A stretch of 64,000 nt of DNA from a virus. Positions 59,326 to 64,000 of the stretch are shown here, one piece after another (the first letter of the stretch is position 1; every line of letters begins with the position of its first letter). The notes beneath the pieces were generated by a model. It searched no databases and had not been told where the DNA came from. It worked only from the letters and a program-made list of their open reading frames with translations. The DNA is taken from IMG/VR virus record IMGVR_UViG_3300020420_000721, positions 1 to 64,000 of that record; one strand, written 5' to 3'. The position numbers and the translations under genes are program-made.

Positions 59326-62300
59326 TTATACATCTATGTAAGTTGAGATAACTTTAACAGTTACATTACCGCCATTTGATGTGTAGAATAGCTGTACGTC
59401 ATTACCATTCATTGCTACTGTAGCATCACCTAATAGAGCCGCTCCTGTGTATACAAGTGCATACTCAGTGATGTAGGCTGTTGTTCCATCGTGTACTACT
59501 AGAGCTTCACGAGTTTCGTATTCACCTGCACCATTGTCTACTTGAATGATGTATTTTGCTGAACGATATGCTGTACCAGAGAAAGTATCAACTGGTGTAC
59601 CGCCATTAGTTGCTGTTACTGCTGATTGCTGTACATATGCTTTGATATCTGCAGAAAACTTATCGAATGTTACAGAAGCTGTTTCTAAGTAAGGTACCGC
59701 TCCTAACATATGGGAGATAACAACCGCTTGAGAGCCAGTTGGAATTGGATCAGTAAATGTGATCGTACCCGCTGTACTGTCAATTGAGTAGTGAGTTGTT
59801 GGATCCTGTACAACACCGCCTACGAAAACCATCGCCGCGACTTGAGTTGTATCAAAGCCTAGTGCGAATGTTTGTGTAGTGCCATCACCATTAATAGTGA
59901 TACGATTTGCGTTAGCAAATGCAAGGTGTGAAACATCGATTAGTTCCATTCCAGTTTCTGCGCCATTTACGGCAAGAACTTTACCTTCTTGACCAGCAAA
60001 TGTAGTATCTGTGACATCAGTAGCATCTAGTACTGAGTGGTCTGCATTAACACTGATAACACCTGTTGAGCTGTCGTATGAAGCAACGCCACCACGTGTT
60101 GTTGAGTCTACAAGCGAAATAGCCGCTCTTGAACGTGAGTCTAGGTAGTATAAGTTACCTGCACCCTCAGCAAGATCATCAGACGTAAATGCTGAGATAT
60201 GTTGTGAGCTTAGGCTTGATGTTAAGTAACCTAGGTTGACTGCATCACCCGCAAGTGTTGGAGCCGCCACGTTAGATATGCCATTTGAACCCATGTCAAT
60301 TGCACCAGCCATTGTACCGCCTGCTTTTTCTAGTCTAGCCGCAATAGCTGTATCATGAGCCGCATCAGCCGCTTTGTAAGCTGTGTCAACTGCTTTAATA
60401 GCAGTATCTAAAGCTTCGTCTGCGTTTGATAGACTTGATGCTGTAGCAAGATAGTTTGTTCCTGCTGGTGCAGTATACGTACCATCTGTGCCTAAACCAG
60501 CACCAGTTTCGATTGCATTGATTTCGTTTAAGTTTGCAGTAACGAGACCTGTAAGTGTTGAGTCTGCATTCTGGAACTCTGTAACGATTTCAGTTAATGA
60601 ATCGAGAGCCGCTGGATCAGTGTTTGAAATGATGTTGTTGATTGATGCTAGGTTAGTAGCAATATCACCTTCTGCTACTGTAAGTCTTGCGTCAATAGCA
60701 TCTGCTTCACCATGCATTTCATTAACCGCGCCTGCTAGTGTAGCTGAAGTTGTATCTAGAGCAGTACCTTCACCTGTGAAAGTTTGTAGAGAATCTACTT
60801 CACCTTCAGCAGTTGTTAGTCTTGTATCTAGAGCACCTTCTGCCGCTATCGCACGGTCATCTGCTGTTTTAAGAGCAGTATCTAGCTTCTTGTCAGCGTC
60901 TTTTAGCGAAGTACCTGCTGACAGATAGTTAGTAGTTGCATCTGCCGCATATGTACCGTCTGCCGCTAATCCAGCACCAGTTTGTGTTGCTGTAATTTCG
61001 CCTTCTGCTGAAGTTAGACGAGTATCAAGTGCACCTTCTACGCCTTGAGCACGAGCTGATTCAGCATCGATATTGTTTTGTAAAGTAGTATCAGCATTTC
61101 CTCTTGCTGTTGCTTCTGCTGTTACTGCTGAAATTCTATCTGCAATTTCAGTTGTAAGATTATCAGCATTCGCTTTAGCTTGAGTATCTAATGCTACTAG
61201 ACCTGCTTTAACTGTAGCAGTTGTGCCTAAGTAGTTAGATGTTGCTGGTGCAGTGTAAGATCCATCTGCGTTTAAGCCGATTGAACTTTCTGCTGTATCG
61301 ATAGCTTGAGTTAGTACAACGTCTGCCGCTTCGTAATCTGAGACTATGCCTGCATCAGCCGCTTGGAAAGCAGTTGTTACAGCCGCATCACCAGTTGTGA
61401 TAGCATTGGCGTTAGTTGCAATAGCTGAGTCAAGTGCTGTTAGAGCACCCTTCATAGTTGTTGCATCATCTAAGTGGTTTGAACCAGTATGTGCTGAGTA
61501 TGATCCGTCAGCGTTTAGTCCAAGTGCCGCTTGAGTATTAGCAACCTCTGTTAAGTTAGCATCTATTTCTCCGTGAATTTCATTGATAGCACCACCAAGT
61601 GATGTTGCTGTAGTTGCTAACGGTGTAGAAGCGACATCACCAACTAGTGCTTCTAGTGATGAGATATCGCCTTCAACTGCATCCATTTCATTATTTAAAG
61701 TTGTAATGGCTGTGCCGTTGTTTGTTATTAGTGTTTGTAGACTTGAATCCGCCGCCGCAAATGCGTCGCCGATTTCTTTCAACGTATCTAGAGCGCCATC
61801 AGCACCTTGAAGGATATCGTCAATTCTTCCTTTTTCAATGTTGATGTTACCTTCTGCTGTAGTCATTCTTCCGTCTAATGTTGTAATATTACCAGCATTA
61901 GTTAGAATGTCAGCAGTATGTACTGCGTCTGCCGCTGTAGAACGAGTTACTTCGTTATCAATTTTAGTTTCGATACGAGCTTCTTCGCCTTCTGCACGTG
62001 CTTGTTCTGCATCTACATCAGCTTCACGATCTACTATTTCTGCCGCGATAGCATCTGCATTAACTTTACTTTGCGTATCTAGTTTTTCTGTAGCATCTTT
62101 TAAAGATGTTGCAGTTGGTAGATAGTTAGTTGTTGCATTCGCAACATAAGAACCATCAGCCGCTAGACCTGCGCCTGTTTGAGTATCATCTACTTCACCA
62201 GAAAGTGTGTCAATGTTACCTTGTAATGTTAAGTCAGCCGCCGCAAATTCAGAACGGATATTTGCTCTGTCTGTTGTTGCTGAAGCGATATCGCCTTCGT

Positions 62301-64000
62301 TAGTAGTTACTCTGCCTTGTAAAGCAGTCATTTCGCCATCAGTAGTTGCGATTTCAGAATCTAAATTATCTTGTACGACTTTAATCGCCGCATCTAATTT
62401 ATTATCTGCATCAACCATTGATGTTGCTGTTGAAATGTGGTTAGCAGTAGCTGACGGTGTGTATGAACCATCTGCACCAATACCGAGACCGGTTTGTGTT
62501 GCATCTAATTCAGTTTGAATTGCACCTTCTGCCGCTGTAGCACGAGTTTCCTCTGCATCTACATCTGCTACTCTTGCTGTAGTTTCCGCCGCGATAGCAT
62601 CTGCATTTGTTTTAGCTTGAGTATCAAGTAATCCTAATGCCGCTTTTGTTGACGTTGCTGAGTCAATGTAGTTAGATGTTGTGTGAGGAGCATAAGTTCC
62701 GTCAGCATTTAAGCCAACAGATGCTTCTACAGTATTTACAGCCGCCGCGTTTGCGTTAACTAAACCAGTTAGAGTTGTATCAGCTGTTTGGAATGCTGAA
62801 ACGATCTCTGCTAGTGAGTCTAGAGCCGCTGGGTCTGTATTTGATATAATGTCGTTGATTGACGCTAGGTTAGTTGCAATGTCGCCTTCTGTAGTTGTTA
62901 GACGTGTGTCTAATGCATCTACTTCGCCGTGTACTTCATTGATAGCACCGCCAATAGTTGTAGCAGTTGTATCTAATGGAGTAGAACCTAAGTCACCAAG
63001 TACATCTTCAATAGCTTGGACTTCAGTCTGTAGAGTGTCAACGTTTCCTTCTTCAGTAGTTAGACGTGTATCTAAATTTCCGTCTGCTACAATACGAGCA
63101 TCTTCTTCAATTGCTAAAGATGAGTCTAATACTTCAATAGCACTTTTAAGTGATACTGCCGCACCTACATAAGTTCCTGTAGCAATCGGCATGAATGAGC
63201 CGTCGTCTTCTAAGCCTGCGCCTTGCTGTGTTAAATCAAGTTCGCCTTGAATGTTGCTGTCCGCCGCCGCAAAATCAGTTCTTATTGATGTATCTGCCGC
63301 CGCTCTTGCGTTAGTTTCAGTCACCAAGTTAGCCGCAATTACGCCTTCTGCTGTTAGTGCTCTTGAAGCTTCGGCATCTACTTCGCCGTGTACTTCGTTT
63401 AAGCCAGCTGATAAGTCAGTAGCTGTAGTATCTAGAGCCGCTGTACCAATCTTGTTAGCGTTTGCTGTAATTGATGTTTGTAGTGTAGTGTCTGCCGCTT
63501 TGTATGCAGTATCAACAGCTTTAAGAGCCGTGTCAATTGCTACAGTTGCGCCATGAAGCGAAGTTGAAGTTGCGATGTAATTGGCTGTGCCAGAAGCAGT
63601 ATAACTTCCGTCTGCCGCTAAACCTGAACCTACTTGTGTTGCGTCGAGTTCTGATTGTGTTGCATCTACTTTGCCTTCTATACGTGCTTCTTCGCCAGTT
63701 GCACGTGTAGTTTCTGTAGTAATTAATCCAGTGTTTGCTATTACAGAAGCTTCTAATGCAGTATCAGCTGTTTGAAAAGATGATACAATTTCTGTTAGCG
63801 AGTCAAGTGCCGCTGGATCAACATTGTTAGTTATGAAATCAACCTGGTTTTGTAGACTTGTATCAGCCGCCTGGTATGCTGTGTCTACTGCCTTGATTGC
63901 CGCGTCAAGTTTACCATCTGCATCAACTAATGAAGTTGCTGTTGCTAGATAGTTAGTTGTCGCATCTGCAGAGTACGTACCATCTGTACCTAAACCTGCA
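59326..64000 (-). CDS. Long repetitive tail fibre (runs off right edge)
   Basis: Open in one frame from the stop at 59326 to the window edge; I read it through 63328-64000 with no stop, so the TTG at 63327 is not the start and the protein has at least 1557 residues, its N-terminus missing. It is built of at least ten copies of a module of about 38 residues (G-L-x-x-DG-S/T-Y ... NYL ... A-T-S-x-K-x-A...LD), joined by coiled-coil linkers and by copies of DPAALDSLxEIV. The C-terminal ~250 residues are a beta-rich end domain with no S74 signature. Typical long trimeric fibre. Confidence 0.88.
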   Translation of the reverse strand, partial: AGLGTDGTYSADATTNYLATATSLVDADGKLDAAIKAVDTAYQAADTSLQNQVDFITNNVDPAALDSLTEIVSSFQTADTALEASVIANTGLITTETTRATGEEARIEGKVDATQSELDATQVGSGLAADGSYTASGTANYIATSTSLHGATVAIDTALKAVDTAYKAADTTLQTSITANANKIGTAALDTTATDLSAGLNEVHGEVDAEASRALTAEGVIAANLVTETNARAAADTSIRTDFAAADSNIQGELDLTQQGAGLEDDGSFMPIATGTYVGAAVSLKSAIEVLDSSLAIEEDARIVADGNLDTRLTTEEGNVDTLQTEVQAIEDVLGDLGSTPLDTTATTIGGAINEVHGEVDALDTRLTTTEGDIATNLASINDIISNTDPAALDSLAEIVSAFQTADTTLTGLVNANAAAVNTVEASVGLNADGTYAPHTTSNYIDSATSTKAALGLLDTQAKTNADAIAAETTARVADVDAEETRATAAEGAIQTELDATQTGLGIGADGSYTPSATANHISTATSMVDADNKLDAAIKVVQDNLDSEIATTDGEMTALQGRVTTNEGDIASATTDRANIRSEFAAADLTLQGNIDTLSGEVDDTQTGAGLAADGSYVANATTNYLPTATSLKDATEKLDTQSKVNADAIAAEIVDREADVDAEQARAEGEEARIETKIDNEVTRSTAADAVHTADILTNAGNITTLDGRMTTAEGNINIEKGRIDDILQGADGALDTLKEIGDAFAAADSSLQTLITNNGTAITTLNNEMDAVEGDISSLEALVGDVASTPLATTATSLGGAINEIHGEIDANLTEVANTQAALGLNADGSYSAHTGSNHLDDATTMKGALTALDSAIATNANAITTGDAAVTTAFQAADAGIVSDYEAADVVLTQAIDTAESSIGLNADGSYTAPATSNYLGTTATVKAGLVALDTQAKANADNLTTEIADRISAVTAEATARGNADTTLQNNIDAESARAQGVEGALDTRLTSAEGEITATQTGAGLAADGTYAADATTNYLSAGTSLKDADKKLDTALKTADDRAIAAEGALDTRLTTAEGEVDSLQTFTGEGTALDTTSATLAGAVNEMHGEADAIDARLTVAEGDIATNLASINNIISNTDPAALDSLTEIVTEFQNADSTLTGLVTANLNEINAIETGAGLGTDGTYTAPAGTNYLATASSLSNADEALDTAIKAVDTAYKAADAAHDTAIAARLEKAGGTMAGAIDMGSNGISNVAAPTLAGDAVNLGYLTSSLSSQHISAFTSDDLAEGAGNLYYLDSRSRAAISLVDSTTRGGVASYDSSTGVISVNADHSVLDATDVTDTTFAGQEGKVLAVNGAETGMELIDVSHLAFANANRITINGDGTTQTFALGFDTTQVAAMVFVGGVVQDPTTHYSIDSTAGTITFTDPIPTGSQAVVISHMLGAVPYLETASVTFDKFSADIKAYVQQSAVTATNGGTPVDTFSGTAYRSAKYIIQVDNGAGEYETREALVVHDGTTAYITEYALVYTGAALLGDATVAMNGNDVQLFYTSNGGNVTVKVISTYIDV
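60400..64000 (-). repeat. Ten-copy fibre module array
   Basis: In-frame imperfect repeats inside the long fibre; the DG-S/T-Y core recurs ten times between about 60.4 kb and the right edge, with variable linkers of 60-150 residues between. Coding repeats, not CRISPR. Confidence 0.8.

Noticed and set aside
63325-63327. TTG as the start of the long fibre
   Set aside because: The same frame stays open with the same repeat module to position 64000, so the true start is outside the window.
60400-64000. Possible CRISPR or satellite array
   Set aside because: Repeats are in-frame, imperfect and of protein-module size, with variable linkers; they belong to the fibre gene.

Overview
The window is a 64 kb piece of an AT-rich genome of a T4-like contractile-tailed phage (Caudoviricetes). 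Recognisable T4-type genes are the large and small terminase subunits, head completion gp4, tail sheath gp18, tail tube gp19, neck/tail completion gp13, gp14 and gp15, UvsX, UvsY, UvsW, gp32, the gp41 helicase and gp61 primase, class Ia ribonucleotide reductase and a gp1-type dNMP kinase. No photosystem genes are present, and many small genes look like families I know from marine T4-like phages. A heterotrophic marine bacterium (pelagimyophage-like) is therefore the likeliest host, but this is inference. No integrase, insertion sequence or CRISPR array was found. Almost every gene lies on the minus strand; the exceptions are one small gene at 21.8 kb and the gp14-gp15-Nudix group at 51.4-54.3 kb.

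Layout from left to right. 0-3.4 kb: the start of a possible oxygenase, a SufS cysteine desulfurase, a secreted pseudoazurin and seven tRNA genes (Ser, Gly, Glu, Asp, Ala, Leu, Thr, all with encoded CCA) mixed with small genes. 3.5-6.2 kb: a secreted glycine-zipper protein, a probable virion protein and a PAAR spike tip. 6.2-11.1 kb: glutaredoxin, NrdB, NrdA and a RecB-like nuclease. 11.2-18.3 kb: a run of mostly unnamed small genes, plus a sulfotransferase-like protein and a possible divergent nucleotidyltransferase. 18.3-26.9 kb: helicase, primase, a DnaE-like fragment, a zinc-finger protein, a cupin and UvsW. 27-29.2 kb: an AAA+ ATPase and three small genes, framed by two related early promoter segments. 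29.3-34.2 kb: a six-gene operon of two radical SAM enzymes, a PLP enzyme, a DadA-like flavoprotein, an 80-residue protein and a possible 2OG oxygenase. 34.2-38.5 kb: UvsY, UvsX, gp32 and neighbours. 38.5-53.8 kb: packaging, head completion, tail and neck genes with a third radical SAM enzyme. 53.8-56.4 kb: a Nudix hydrolase and two GT-A glycosyltransferase-like genes. 56.6-64 kb: fibre genes; the last runs off the right edge.

Expression signals are clear. Sigma70-like early promoters (TTGACA, 15-18 bp, TATAAT-like) precede early genes, and T4-type late boxes (TATAAATA, also ATAAATA, CTAAATA and TTAAATA) precede structural genes. In seven genes the box lies so close to the start codon that the message should have almost no leader. 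Strong hairpin terminators follow the AAA+ gene, the tail sheath and the long fibre. The genes fit a programme of nucleotide supply, recombination-dependent replication, packaging and assembly, overlaid with unusual metabolic genes. SufS could support the three Fe-S radical SAM enzymes.
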